64,000 bases of DNA from NCBI RefSeq assembly GCF_027596085.1, contig NC_072467.1, forward strand, positions 6,699,861 through 6,763,860. Direction: 5' to 3'. The notes under the pieces were generated by a model that saw only the letters and a program-made list of their open reading frames with translations, did not search any database and was not told the DNA's origin. This stretch comes from Anoplopoma fimbria. Lineage: Eukaryota > Chordata > Actinopteri > Perciformes > Anoplopomatidae. The position numbers were made by a program, and so were the translations under genes. Positions 1 to 12,600 of the stretch are shown one piece after another (position 1 is the first letter of the stretch; the number at the start of each line of letters is the position of its first letter).

Positions 1-37
1 AAGGCTTATGGTGACAAAGAAATTGCAGCGTGATAAG
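1..37 (+). CDS. Possible partial coding exon at the left edge
   Basis: The first 37 bases end in AAG followed by a good splice donor (GTGAGT at 38-43). Read from base 2, they are open and give RLMVTKKLQRDK, ending in phase 0. A candidate last exon at 4689-4778 also starts in phase 0 and continues a leucine- and charge-rich, coiled-coil-like reading. I do not recognise the protein. With only twelve codons visible this could be chance; the donor and the matching phase are the only support. Confidence 0.25.
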
Positions 38-3000
38 GTGAGTGGTTAAGTCAACAAAACCCCATTATAGACAAAAAACCTGTGTGAAATTGGACTTTTT
101 TTTGCCTTGCCTTTACTCCCACAGTCATGCAAGCGTACAGACAAAAACTTGTGCTTTAAAATCATCTGATATGCATACTTAATATGCAGGAAAAACAGAT
201 CAGATTCCTGAACAAATGGTAATGAACAATTTCTTCAATTTGTAACTTAACAAAATACTGTTTGAATCTGTGATGTCCACAATCGTATTCCTTGACTAAT
301 ATGTTATTAACATACAGTTAACCCACAAGTGAAGCAGCAGAACGTTCTGATGTGATTTAGTTGGACATTTGCGGTTATGTCCATTTGAGTAAATTGTACA
401 GTTGTTCCTGTTGTAAAATATTGTTTTGATGACAAATATTTGGGTTAATTGGCAATATGATGACAGCTTATAGTTTGTAGGTGAGACACTAAACAGCTAA
501 TTGTTTATTATGCCACATATCTATGTTATGTGTCTATAGATTAACAATAAAAAACCTCAATGACAGTTACTCTGAAGATTTAATGCATAAACATGCTTAG
601 TGCTTATTTATCATAAACTTTACCTCTGATGTTTTTCTTGTTTACTTTACCTTATTTTGACAGACAGACAGACACTGTTACTTTTTAAGGCCAAACGTAA
701 TCACTTTAAGGAAAAAAACTACTTTGGGAAAAATGTAGGAGAAAAAAAGTTCTCCTGACCTGACCCTCAAGGGCTTTGTAAGTTGTGATTGATAAAGTTG
801 ATTGATGCAGTGTTACTGACTTGGGATCCTAGGGAGATACTTATGGAGGGGGTTGATGTGGACTGACGAGCAAGTGTGACCAAGCATACAGCATGGTTCT
901 GAGTATACTGAAGCTTGTTGTAGCCTTAGGTGTTGCAGAGATGCTGTTGCAGTAATGCATTACGGAGACCGGCTTTAGCGGCACACAAAAGAAGGAGACT
1001 GCGGCCATCAAGCGCCTCTGAGGAATTGTAAGTAAATCATGACAGACAAAGATTAAAAGCTATCCAATTCATCAGAGAGATGATAATCTACTAGATAAAC
1101 AACTCTTGCTTTGGTATAACCCTTATTGTATGACCCTGTTTTAGCATGGCTGGCAGATCTAAGATTGATAATACAAACCCTGTCTGACCCTGTCTGTTCC
1201 CTGCAGGCCACTTTTTTAACTTAAGATCTCTATGAACCTCAAGCTATCATCAAGCAGAGATCAGTTTATCACAGCCTAAGAATGAAAAAGACAGTGTCTG
1301 CACATAATATGTTATGGTAGGTAAGGGTTGATAGTGGGAAGTTTTGTAAGACAGAAATAAGTTCCACTTAGTCCATCAAGGAAAAAGCTGTTCTGATGAA
1401 GCAAGCCTGCAGTTTATAGATGTTGGAAACAGGTCACAGATTAGCCATGAAGACCAAGCATGACTTTGATTTAGTTTTTTAACTCAATATAATGTGACTT
1501 AAAGGCTATTAATTATTAATTCAGAGTCAGAGGGAACTTAACTTTCCGTTTGGTACTGAAGATAATCCAACATTCACCAAGAGTGGCTTGCATTTTTAAT
1601 TGTTTCTTGATTTAATTGACTCAAAAAAACGGAACGCCCTACAATCCAAGCTTCTGAAATGATAGACTAAATAACGGTAACAGAACTTCTTTTTCAGCTC
1701 TAGAGTTGAAGCTGCTAAATGAGTAATCTAGTGCCTCCAACGGCTCTCAACAAGGCAACGTCTGAGCTGGCAGCTCGCAGCTAACAGTTCTAACACCACA
1801 AACTGTAAATGCTGACAGAGATTACAATGTTTATCTTAAAGTCTTGCACCAATGCAAAATTAGAATGTTGTCAGGATGACATAATGACCCTTCATTCTGT
1901 CATATGTTCATTGAGTTGCTTAGTATTTCTGGCTGTCTATCGGCCATCTTGGTTTTAAGGAAATTTGTTTTGCACTTTTAACGGCTGGCCAAGTGGTTAC
2001 ACTACGTATGGGTTGCTGCACTGTAGCATCCACTATAGTGGCTGGTGTGCAACTATACCATCAAATTCCATGCATATACAAGCAATAGCTTCCCACTGTA
2101 GAGACCGCTACCTTGCCCCCTCATCTCTGAATCTCAAGATACAACCAATACAGCCATATTCACTTTATTTTCTTTGCCTCACTTAACATTGGATTCTGAG
2201 GGAATTTCATATTGATTGCTGCAAGGCAATGTTGGCGATTGAAAAATCTCACTTTTTGATGCTTTTAAAAACAATAAGATGACAAATTTTGTAACAAAAT
2301 TAAAATGTAAATAGTGATCATTTTGTGTGTGTGTTATTTTTTTCCTTCAAAAAATACTGTAATGGCATATTTTGGCCAAACTTCTAACTGACTGGCAGAA
2401 CCTGTTACATTAACACTGCAGTTCAACATCAAATATTTTACATTTATATTGTTCTGCTCAACTTCCTGCTTAACTCATAAACAACTTGTGCAATTTGTTG
2501 ATTCTTTTAGAAACTTTCTCATCCCTCCTGTCTTCACTGAAATAGATTGCGGAAATGTTTACTCTTCCTTTCTCACACACTGAGAGAATCTGGGCCTTTG
2601 TGCTGCTAACCAATTACTCTCTCACAGCGTAATTATAAATATTCACTGAAAACATTAGATATTGATTGCTGTGTGTTAACTCTAATGAAATTAAAACAAA
2701 TATTAATCACATGATGGAACGTCAGCAAACTTTATTAGATCAGTAATGAGTGCAAACAGATAGCTCACCATTTGGAAGAGCCCTTACCCACATTTATCCA
2801 CGTCAATTTAAATTTTAAATTGGTTGGCATAAATTGCTTAATTTCATCAATTCAGATTTTGAATACACACTCTTCCTTTTTGCTGCCAGAGCAGAGGAGT
2901 TAGACCCAATGCTAGCTGTGTAATTGTTGACCTTCGTCAGTTTACCCTTCGATAAAACTAGATGGCTCTCCATCTATAGCATATGAAACTCATCTCAGTT

Positions 3001-4688
3001 TCTCTCTTTGGACAGTGTTAATGGACCCCTTCATTGGCCATCTGTGAAACACGAAAGGGGAGAAAATTCAAATGTGAGGAAATGCCAGTAAGTGTGAAAA
3101 ATGCAGTGCATTTTATGGAAATTGTGTAAAATGCAAATGCAATGGGCACAAAACGCCCTCTTGTCCATAGACTACTTTTGCATGGCAGATACATTTAATC
3201 TAACTGCGGAAAATTGAATTTCACTTTTAGGTCCAGAAATTGTTTATGATGACCATCCAATAAGCAGACAAGACTTTGATGCAGCGGGCACTTTAATAAA
3301 CATTATCCCCTCAATAGAAGGGCATCTCAGCTCATCCTCTCATCAAGTCGAGCGAGGCAATTATCATAGGTGAACACTGATGACTCTTGTATAGAGGCAG
3401 TCAGATGTTCCTTTGCCTCATCTGTATGAGTTACACTTTCAGCTAATATTTAAGTTAAACAGACATAAAAGCTGGACATAAAACTGTATTACCTGTATGA
3501 TAAAGGATAGATTGTGAGGTGTGCAAGAAACCAAGTTAATGCATTCATTTACCTGTTATAATTACTCAAATAAAAATAGAAACATGTGTAGCACTCTGCA
3601 GTTTAAGGTTATGTGTCACAGTCAGAAGTAATTAAGAGAAAGGTTTGACATTTTAAGTAAATATGTTCATCTGAGTTTTTGCTGAGAGCATACACTGTAT
3701 TAAACAAGTGGACGTAGTCACCATGATGTCACTCATTGGTTAGTGGACTGCCGTTTTGAAGCCTCGAGTTCGTCATTTTGGTCGCGCCATCGTGTTTGCT
3801 TTTGCAACCTTAAGAGATATGAGAGGGTGAAGCTTAGAACAATGAACGCCCACTAAGACATTTTTAGACAAACCAAAAAAAAAAAGTTAACTCTAATGAA
3901 CTGAAAACACACTGTGAAAGTGTTAAAGTTTTAAGACGACAACCCAAGATTTTGACAATGCCATGGTAGCATCCTGTCAATCAAGGTTGGCCACATACAT
4001 TTAAAAAAAAGAAAATCAAGCTGTATTAAAGAAGACTTGAACCTAGTGATTGAGACCATAAACTCATGTTTACAATGTTTACTGAGGTAATGTATCAAGT
4101 GAGAAGTAGAGTCATTTTTGTCATAATTCTAGTTTCAATCAAACTTATTTTTGCAACCAAAGGAGTTATCCTGCTGGCTATTAGAAAGAATGCAAGTATA
4201 AGGCACTTCCTCATTGGCTTCACGTTTCATACCAGGAGGTTGAGAGTTAGATGCAGCTTTGTTTTGGTTCTGTATGAGGGTAATAAAATCCCCTTAACCG
4301 CACTTCAAAGCTCACCAATTAACATATTATATCTCGTTTGTCCAAGCCGTTCGGAAGACTTTTAAGTGCAAAGACGGAAAACCACTATTTTACAGGGGGA
4401 TATATGCAGACTATATATTGGTTGGGACCACTAATGTCCTGAATTTTGCACAGATTAACAAGATATGATGTGTTAATTTCTTTAGAGAAGGAGAGGAGGC
4501 TAGGAGCCAGGCTAGCTTTGTGTAAGACTGGTATCAATCTTGGCAAAAATGCGGATGAGAATATCTCACAAAACATCAATCTTTTCCTTTCACATCACCA
4601 GGATCTGCGTCCTATATCAGAATGACTGAAAATGAATATAATCTTTCCTACTTACTAAAATATTGTACACGCCTTCTGTTTTCTCCAG
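38..4688. other. Non-coding stretch, possible intron
   Basis: No defensible exon was seen. The stretch is AT-rich with a short ACAG run near 661-676 and a dispersed repeat at about 3.71-4.29 kb. If the exon candidates at 1-37 and 4689-4778 are real, this is the last intron of an unidentified gene. Confidence 0.4.
3712..4290. repeat. Probable dispersed fish repeat, unclassified
   Basis: The text from the 'GACGTAGTCACCATGATGTC' segment through 'GACTTGAACCTAGTGATTGA' to about 4290 resembles a middle-repetitive sequence I recall from many teleost genomes, probably a non-autonomous DNA transposon. I could not see clear terminal inverted repeats or a target duplication, so both ends are approximate. 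The 99-codon ORF starting at 4066 lies inside it and is not a gene. Confidence 0.45.
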
Positions 4689-4778
4689 GACCTGAAGACC
4701 ACATTGCAGTCACAGTTGTCTGAGCTCAGCCTGGAGGGCAACTGTTTGTTTGGACTGTTAATCATCATCAAGCTGTAA
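4689..4778 (+). CDS. Candidate terminal coding exon of an unidentified coiled-coil gene
   Basis: A pyrimidine-rich acceptor (CCTTCTGTTTTCTCCAG) ends at 4688. It is followed by 29 open codons and TAA at 4776-4778. The reading begins DLKTTLQSQLSELSLEGN, with leucines spaced as in a heptad pattern, then a short hydrophobic tail. It is phase-compatible with the partial exon at 1-37. I do not recognise the protein, and no obvious poly(A) signal follows within 1 kb. The short length means chance remains possible; the acceptor quality and amphipathic reading make it worth checking against transcripts. Confidence 0.33.
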   Translation, partial: DLKTTLQSQLSELSLEGNCLFGLLIIIKL

Positions 4779-6076
4779 ATGACCACTCTGTTGTGTTGAG
4801 GGGAATCTCGGAGAGTAATCTCACCATGCAGGACATAATCAGACGCAAGGTTAATGAGAGTTTGATGGAAGCATATGCCTCACACACGGCAATAGTATTG
4901 CACCATAATAACAGGGACAATGAGTTAATGGTGCAGATCCAAAGACAAACATATACAAAAACACAATCAAGAAAAATGTTGGGACAATATCAATTTAGTT
5001 TAACTCACTCAGTTGTCGATAACATCAGCCTGAAATGCCTGCCTAACTGCCTATTCCAGTCAAACTGCATCAGATGTGAGCGATACTTAAGGGCAAGCAC
5101 ACGCTGTTGTGATGTCTCACAGCCTTGATTACTGTTTGCTGTCACCTAGTCTGATACATGCATATTTGGTAGAATAAGTGGCATTACCTATCTCTACAAA
5201 GGGATGACAGTTGATGGTAAATCAAGCTTGACAGGAAAGGGCCCTTCAGCTGAATGTGATGTGAGTCACTTCACTTCACTGCCTCACAGTTTCCCATCAT
5301 TCAGTGGGCTGTAGCCTACCTAAAGCCCAGCTGCGAGGATGCTCTGCTCATCCAAGCAGAAATTTAACAACATAATGACCAAACACTCCAGACGGATTCC
5401 TTACAACAGTGTGCAACACAGAGACACGCAAATGCATTTAAATTATTATTTACCAGGGCAGCAGTGCTGATTGTTACTTCAGACAAATTATCTATATAAC
5501 ATAGAATTTATCATTTTAATACTAGGTCTTGCTAATCAGTGAGCATCAACAACGTCATGGCAACACCTGTGTCCTCAAGGGGCCAATACAGCAAGAGACT
5601 CATCAAACTAGGCAGCCATGACACTGAGAGACAGATCTGAAGTACCAATTACTGTAAAGGAGACATCTTCATCTTGCGGACTACCACACTGTGCTTAACA
5701 GTGACACTTGTGACACGGTGAACTGCAGCTCACATCAGTGCCATGTTGAGTATTTAAGTTGACACACTTCCAGCAAAGAGTAAAAATCAACATAGAACTC
5801 TAAGCATCCACATCTGTGTACTCACTTATGTTTCGGGTTTCATTGGACTTTACTGGATTGATTAGAGTAGTATTGGATCTGTTGGTCATGTTCTGACAGG
5901 ATGAATTGTGATGGTCGTTTTATAGTCCAATTACTGAGTTTCACATTGTCTAATAGCTGTTACAGATCTCTTTTATTCTTTTGTAATTTTAAGTACCCAT
6001 CTTCATTTATCTTTTTACGTTATGTCGGTCAGCCACTTTGGTATGGACTGAACTATAAGGTGGATTGTCATAGCAG
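4779..6076. other. Non-coding stretch
   Basis: No gene is supported. A 111-codon ORF at 4793-5128 has no recognisable motif and would fall in the 3'UTR of the candidate gene ending at 4778. No repeat was recognised here. Confidence 0.5.
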
Positions 6077-6350
6077 GGGTTAGCGTGGCTCAGGAATATA
6101 GAGCGGCTTCTCCAGTCCACATGTGTCCTTGGGCAAGATATTGAACCCCCAAATTGCTCCCCAAGGCTGTGCCATTAGTGTGTGAGTGCGCATGAAAGAT
6201 TAGTTTAGATCCAGTGAGCAGTTTGGCACCTCATATGGCAGCTTCTGCCATCAGTGTATGAATGTTTGTGTGAATGATCAAATGTTGACATGCAGTGAAA
6301 AGCACTTTGAGTGGTTGGAAGACAAGAAATAAACGCTAAAGAAATGCAAT
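6077..6350 (+). repeat. Diverged tRNA-derived SINE
   Basis: An A-box-like GTGGCTCAG lies near 6084, followed by the core TGTCCTTGGGCAAGATATTG at about 6126, which matches the cores of the SINE copies near 17.8, 46.1, 61.1 and 62.0 kb. The 3' part contains the 'AAAGCACTTTGAGTGGTTGG' tail typical of these elements. The B-box segment appears to be missing and the copy has many mismatches, so it is old and inactive. Confidence 0.7.
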
Positions 6351-6543
6351 GACATCACCCAAAATGTTGTACAGATGGTCATGGTTACCAGCAGATATCT
6401 GGTGATTCACAGGCTTTTCCTTTAGTGCCAACATCAGGTGAAATTTGTACTTTGTCCAGTATGTTGATTTAGACCAATTAATTGCAAAACGAACTATGTA
6501 AGCTGCTGTGTTTAGTGCTCATTATCAAATGTAAGCATGTTTA

Positions 6544-6576
6544 CATGTTTAACATGTTGCAAACATGTTAAACATG
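6544..6576. repeat. Perfect 15-bp inverted repeat with 3-nt spacer
   Basis: CATGTTTAACATGTT (6544-6558) and AACATGTTAAACATG (6562-6576) are exact reverse complements separated by GCA. Together with 6536-6539 the segment carries five CATG cores spaced 8-11 bp apart. Confidence 0.9.
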
Positions 6577-7459
6577 ATACTCGCTACACATCAGAATGTA
6601 AGCATTGCCATTGTGAACTAATTAGCATGATACGCTGTTTCAGCCAAAGGCACCACTGTGCTTAATAGAGCTTCACAGAGCAGCTATGGCTTTCGACTCT
6701 TTGTCTTGGGTGTGTGACTTGTTTTGCTGAGCTTATTTGTGCAAATATTCAATTTCACTGGGCATTGTGGGGGAGGTGACAAGAAACTCGGAAATATCTC
6801 AAAGCTTTATAGCCTAGATCTTTAAATCATTGTCTAATACACTAAGTAAAGCATCTCCTGAAATCAAGGGTGTTATAAAAAAATAAATAAGATCTCAGAA
6901 AAATATAGAGAAACAGAAGAAAAAGTGATATAGAAATAAAAAAATACTATACAGGTAGGGGTTGTCTCTGATTTATTAATGAGATCAATATAAATTGTCA
7001 CTTGAATTGTGTATATTTATACAATTCACTCCTAAAATATCCTTTATTGACTGGTAGTTGTGACTAGTCCAGATGGAGTTTGTACTTACAACTAGTGTCG
7101 CCAGGGTATATTGATGTTTTGTATATTTTCTGTACATCTCTTTTAATCTTGCTCTTGTTCTTGTTGATTAACTAAATTGGTCTTTTTTTCTACTGTTGTA
7201 TAATTGCTGAGAAAAGACAAGACCAATACCCCACAGGAAACCTTTCATGGTTTACCTTTAAAGCAATGTCAATAGTAATTACTGAGAAGGCTTATCTTTA
7301 GCCACTGCATCATTGTCCTTCACAGGGATCAGTGTTAGCTGCCCCTCTGCCAATTAATAGAAGCAAACACTAACATAAATTATTCAAAGGGAGCTCTAGT
7401 GAGAGTTCAGTCACAAAGACTATTCTTTTGCATGCTTTAGGCAGCCCTTTCTCATTTCC

Positions 7460-7920
7460 AGGTCGTCAAATACCGATGCACATGGCCCTGTAGCATCTGT
7501 ATGTGACGCACCGAAATTCCAAGTTACTACAATGTAAACCCATCTGTGTCATTATCAGTCGTTCAGAGAAAATAAATGTGATGATGCAACCAGTTCTCAC
7601 TCCCAATACTAAATTATCTAAATCAATACACGGACACACCCTTCAATGTGTGTATGGGACGTGCAAACTAAGGTGCAAAACTGATGCTAGATGTGTAAAT
7701 AGAGCGTCATAGTTTGAAGCTTAGGAGCACTGACCAAGCTGCGGAATTCGGAACCTGCACTTGAGGTTGTTCCTGACCAGTGTTGAGTTATTTTGAAGTA
7801 ACGTTAGTGATGTTTGTGACGTGTTCTCTGTACTTATGTTACATTGTTCACGTTTTACTCAGTTTAAGAGGCCCAACCATGATGATTTTTACAACATTAG
7901 CCACATGTTTACTGTGAGGT
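7460..7920. repeat. Possible dispersed repeat
   Basis: The segment with 'GTGACGCACCGAAATTCC' and 'CAATGTAAACCCATCTGTG' resembles a fish interspersed repeat I have seen elsewhere. The string TAAATAGAGCGTCA (about 7696) recurs at about 15,868. Boundaries and class are not determinable from the window. Confidence 0.33.
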
Positions 7921-8177
7921 GCACTGGGCAACCCAGTGAGTGAGAAACTCATGCCAAGGGGTGTGTATATGTGACGAGTTGGTATGAGAATGTGTCACTG
8001 CCATTCAATCCTCTCAGGCATGCACACTCATAATGTCCTGCTGTCATTGACTGTGTCTGTCAATCGTGATATCAACTATTCTCAACAGGCGGTCACATCC
8101 ATCCAAGATTCTGTCTCAGACTTTAGTACGTTCATGCTGCTGCTACGCGTGCCCCTCCAACTCCCCATCACAGCCCG

Positions 8178-8243
8178 GCAGCTTCATCAGCTTCATCATT
8201 TTATCAGCCTCATCAGCCTACCAGTCTCAGCAGAATCATCAGC
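8178..8243 (+). repeat. Imperfect CATCAG tandem repeat
   Basis: Repeated CTTCATCAG / CATCAGCCT units occur six to eight times with substitutions. It produces artificial Ser/His/Gln-rich readings in overlapping ORFs; no gene is implied. Confidence 0.6.
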
Positions 8244-11200
8244 CACCACCTGTGTCTGAACTCCATGAGGGGATTTATGTTGCTGCTACTCAGAACGGAC
8301 GCCCCTTGATTACAAATCTCCCTATAGAGTCTAAGCGCCAAAAGACTTTCTGTCAAGACTTTATTATCACATAGTATCTGTTGTAATAAACAATTACCTT
8401 TACTTTATTCACTTGTCTCTCCTGATTCAGCTGGTACATCATGTGCAACAGTCCTGCTGCATCATACTGCACCAAATGATCGTCATTTTAATTGATTTAA
8501 AAATCTGCGGTACATCCACGCTCAATGAATTATCATACATATTGAGGAACACAAATATCTGCTGTAGTTTGATTTCAGTAGCTATATACATAGATATTAA
8601 AATTACTTGTAAACTTAGAAACTAAAGTGTATTTTTCTGTTATTTCCTAAAGAAACAGCCAGTCAACTGTTTTTTTCAGTTTGCAAAATTATTCTTTATC
8701 CCAATGTGAGGATCTGAAGCCACAGAGTTCCCACAGCTTCAGCCTCCTCTCGTAGTAAGGATGTAGGCCCCTGCTCTGCACTGATTACAAACTCTCCTCG
8801 ACTGATCTCTCACTCCGAACAAACCCATCATTATTATATTTGGCTTGTGAGAACCATCTCTTTGATCCCAGTGATTGCGGTTGCAATGCCCAAGCAGTCA
8901 TGTGCCTTAAATCCTTCAGGCTGTAGTTGGAAAATGAAGCGTAGTGTGACAAATGTATACATTGATTTAGGTAGGTCAGCCTAAATAAGATTCTGGTGAA
9001 TTTCAAACTGAGATTATCAATATATTAGCAAAGAATTTTGATGATAAAATAGTGCCAAATACCTCTTGGCTGCCAGCGTAGTGCTGAGTGTTCACCTGTG
9101 AACGAAAATTTAATGTGATTGCATACAAAGATATTCCGTAAATCTTTTAGAAATATCTTAAATCATTGCATTTGGGAAGAATACATTTCCATCTTGCAAA
9201 GTAATATCATGATAACTGGGGGCTATTATTTTCCCACCTGAGTAGCTGTGCAACATTAAAGTGAGCGAGTCAGCTCCTTTCGAGATAATAGAACCATGTA
9301 AATGTATAATTACAGAAACAGTATTTGACTGCCATCAACTCCTCTGGGTCCAGCATTAATCCCAGAGATCAATGTTTCCTACCCCAGATATGCAGAGCAC
9401 AGCAATCCGTCTGTCAGCTCGGCCACCTTATCAGTCTTAAGGGAGAGGAGCCATCGATAATTACCTCTACCCACAAACATAATACAGACCTTTTCAGGGG
9501 AAATTCACACTCGGTTGTACTTAGCTTGACATCTGTTAGTGACTTGTCTGACGAAGAAAAAGCTGTTGTAATGAATTTCTTCATATGCGACTCAAACTGA
9601 GATCATTTTTATTAAAGTAGCAATGGTTCGGACTCATTGTATTGAAGCTATTACGTTTATGTGTATTACGGTATTACGGTGTCCACCATCTGGCAGTGTT
9701 GTGTTTTTCTACTCTAATGCTGAATTCCAGCTCTGCAGAAAAGACAACTAAAGAAGGTGACATCAAATTTGCAAACACAAACACATGTATATCACACATC
9801 AGTTCCTTTTCTTTTGTTTTTTGCATAGTGAGATTTCCGAGCCAAAGGGTGCTGGGGACTTGTTAGAGGAAGGAGACAATCATGGTTAACTAATGGGTAA
9901 GGGTGAACCAAAGCGTGAAGGGGCTCCATTTGGCACTGATTGCCCTCTGACAAACTAAGTCCCCTCATATCCTGTGCCATTGTGAAACTGATGAGCTATG
10001 TCTGTAATCGGCTCCGGTGATTGGAGAAAACTGTGTTGGGGGAAAGTGAGGCCTTGATTTGGATAGCTGGCGACAGCTGGACAGAACTCAGCGTATCCAC
10101 TGTTGGTGCGCTAAGAAAGGTGGTCTACTTGTGTTTCTCTTGGCGGCAGCAGCCCTTTGTGGGTTGGGTTTACAGGGGTGCAACTGAGCCTAACACAATG
10201 ACCAAGCAGGAAAAACACTGAAACACATTTTTTGCTGGAACTGAACGCTTTAACACAATGCCAAAATGGGACTAAAAATATTCTTGTTCAGATGTCTCTT
10301 AGGCTGGAGGGAGATTACCATGGTTTAATCCAAAATCATTGTTCTGCAGCAACTATAAGTGCACAAGGACATGAACACAATTGGGGAAGGGGAATATTAT
10401 TTTTTTCTCAGGCAAGTAACAAAGTGTGAAAACAAGAATGACTTAAATAAAACAGCTATTCATGTCTGGTTTAACGCCAAAGAACAGTATTATATGTGAT
10501 AAGCAGAAAAATAATTTGTGCAAAAACAGGGAAAAAGAGTCTATTTTGATGCTGGGTTAAGTTACTATAAAGTTGTGTTACAGTGTGTCATGTCAAGGTT
10601 ATCTTAAAAAAACACAAATGTATTTGTTTAAAGTGTTTTTGGATTCACGTTTACCCTTAAATCACCAACCGGGGCTCATCTTAATCAAATATATTAGGTA
10701 AATCAGTTTTTTTCAGATTTTTGTCAATTCTGCTAATTTTGCACAATTGTCTAGCTGGTCATGCACATGTCTGGAGAGACCACTAACTGTGGCTCCTGCT
10801 GTCAAGATCTTCATTGGCAGGTAAGGACTTTTCTAAAGGCTGTGGCCACTAGTGTGTGTGTGAAGTGCCAGAAATGGCATCCCGGGTCACATTCTGCTGA
10901 AACATTGAGAGAAAACAGAGTCAACTGCCTCAGTTTTTTCCCGTCACGCTCTCCGAAAAACGAATCAAAAATCAAATGACCATTGCTGCCATTTGAGCAG
11001 ACATTGCTTAGAGCAAACAATTGAATGTCACTCAATGGCCAAAGACCAGACCAAATACCAGACTTCCACTGATAACTGGGGACTTAATGCTTTTGGAAAT
11101 ACAAGTCTTCTGTCACCCAGAAACCTAATTATCTGAGCCTTTTCCACAGCTTGTTCATGTGATGCCACACCTGACCCCAGTTCAGATTAGCCATGAACTG

Positions 11201-12183
11201 AAAGAGCAGGGTTTTCCAATGTAGCCAACTGATGCTATGTCTTTGCAGTGGAGCCGGACTTTACTAAGGTTCAGGCCTGGATGATTGGCAGTATACAGTC
11301 ACTGTCAACAGTTCAACAGAGCAGAGCAGAGCAGGTACATTTCTGTGGTTGCACAAATTTTTGTTGAATTTCAAAAAATGGGACAAGTGACAATACTGAT
11401 TAACATGTGTTTCCGCTAGAGGAGATGTTCCAGCAAGGTTTTGTAAGCGTATGTCATCAAATAAGCACCATTAACTCACTTTATTAATGCATTCCTTTAA
11501 ATAAAGAACTCATGATATATGAATCAGTGAGTAAGCAGTGGCAGCGGTGTGTCTAGACTGCAAAAAATCTCTCCATGGCCTCATTTATTTACAGAAAAGA
11601 CTATTTCAATCTCACTAACACATTATCTCAATGCCAACTTTTCTATCTCGGTAAAGCATGTGAACTCTTTATGAACCTGTTTACCTTCAGATTTTCTTTG
11701 GCTCAATTTCAAGATTTGCATAAAAATAGTGGATGGGAACTCAGGTAGATCTGCCTATAATCCACCTCCTGCTACTACAGATGCCTGTAGTGTTTAACAA
11801 CTTTTGCTCTGCCGACTTTACCCTTGATAGAAATGAGTTTTAAAAAAAAGTCATCCTGAAGAGGCTTCCGCACATCAGGAACATAATGGCTCTGATTGCA
11901 ATACCCTTTGTACTTGCTGTCATTATTATAATGGCAGCAGATAGCAGTCAGTTTGATTGCTCAACGTTCTACATAGTTATTGCTTGAGAAGTTGGGGCCT
12001 TATCTCTCCCCATGTTATCTTAACAAGTAAAGCAAACTGTAGAGGATGAGAAACGGAACATTAAAATCAGAAAAATTTGATAATCACATATGACTTAATA
12101 AAAAATCAGGTGATTTCAACAACAGCCTGTTACAAACTGTAACACAGATGTAATTCATGTCGACAGAGATTATAACCACTATT

Positions 12184-12600
12184 TGGTCCGTTTGGTCCAT
12201 TCTCGTGAATGACATATGTCAGGAACACTTCAAAGAAATCTTCAAAATTTGTACTAACGTTCACTCAGATTTAAAGATTAACTGATTTGATTTTGAAGGC
12301 CAAAGGGTAAAGGTGAAGGTCACTTCATATCCGTTCCATTCTCGTTGTATCTCAGCAACGTCTTGTGCATATTACCGTCCAAAATGTTGCAATTTTATAA
12401 TTTTATCCTATTAAATTTTTTTCTAAATTGTCATAAGCATATGATTTCTTGAATTATGGCAAAAAAAAACAGTTTTGTGGGGTCACATTTAACTAGAACT
12501 TTGACATCCAAATTCTTATCAGTTCATCCTTAAATCCAGGTGGATGTTTCTGGGATATTGCATTAATGAGAATGGAACAGACGGATAACCTGTAACCTGT
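12184..12600. mobile_element. Foldback-type dispersed repeat
   Basis: A motif close to CCRTTCCATTCTCGT followed by an ATATCTCAGNAAC-like string occurs three times: plus strand near 12,188-12,226 and 12,331-12,365, and minus strand near 12,546-12,584. The outer two copies make a long imperfect inverted repeat. The text also includes 'CAAAGGGTAAAGGTGAAGGT', characteristic of a very common teleost repeat. No coding capacity; probably a non-autonomous DNA transposon remnant. Confidence 0.6.

Larger units (their letters stand above)
6577..12183. other. Gene-free stretch
   Basis: No exon is supported. It contains a probable dispersed repeat at about 7.46-7.92 kb and a CATCAG-type imperfect tandem repeat at 8178-8243. 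The remaining sequence is AT-rich and unremarkable; overlapping short ORFs on both strands lack recognisable domains. Confidence 0.5.

Noticed and set aside
939..1027. Open GC-rich segment between a TTGCAG acceptor and a GTAAGT donor
   Set aside because: Its phase does not fit between the exon candidates at 1-37 and 4689-4778 without creating a stop, and the reading (Arg/Ala-rich) is not recognisable.
4066..4365. 99-codon ORF with hydrophobic start
   Set aside because: It lies inside a probable dispersed repeat at 3.71-4.29 kb and has no domain.
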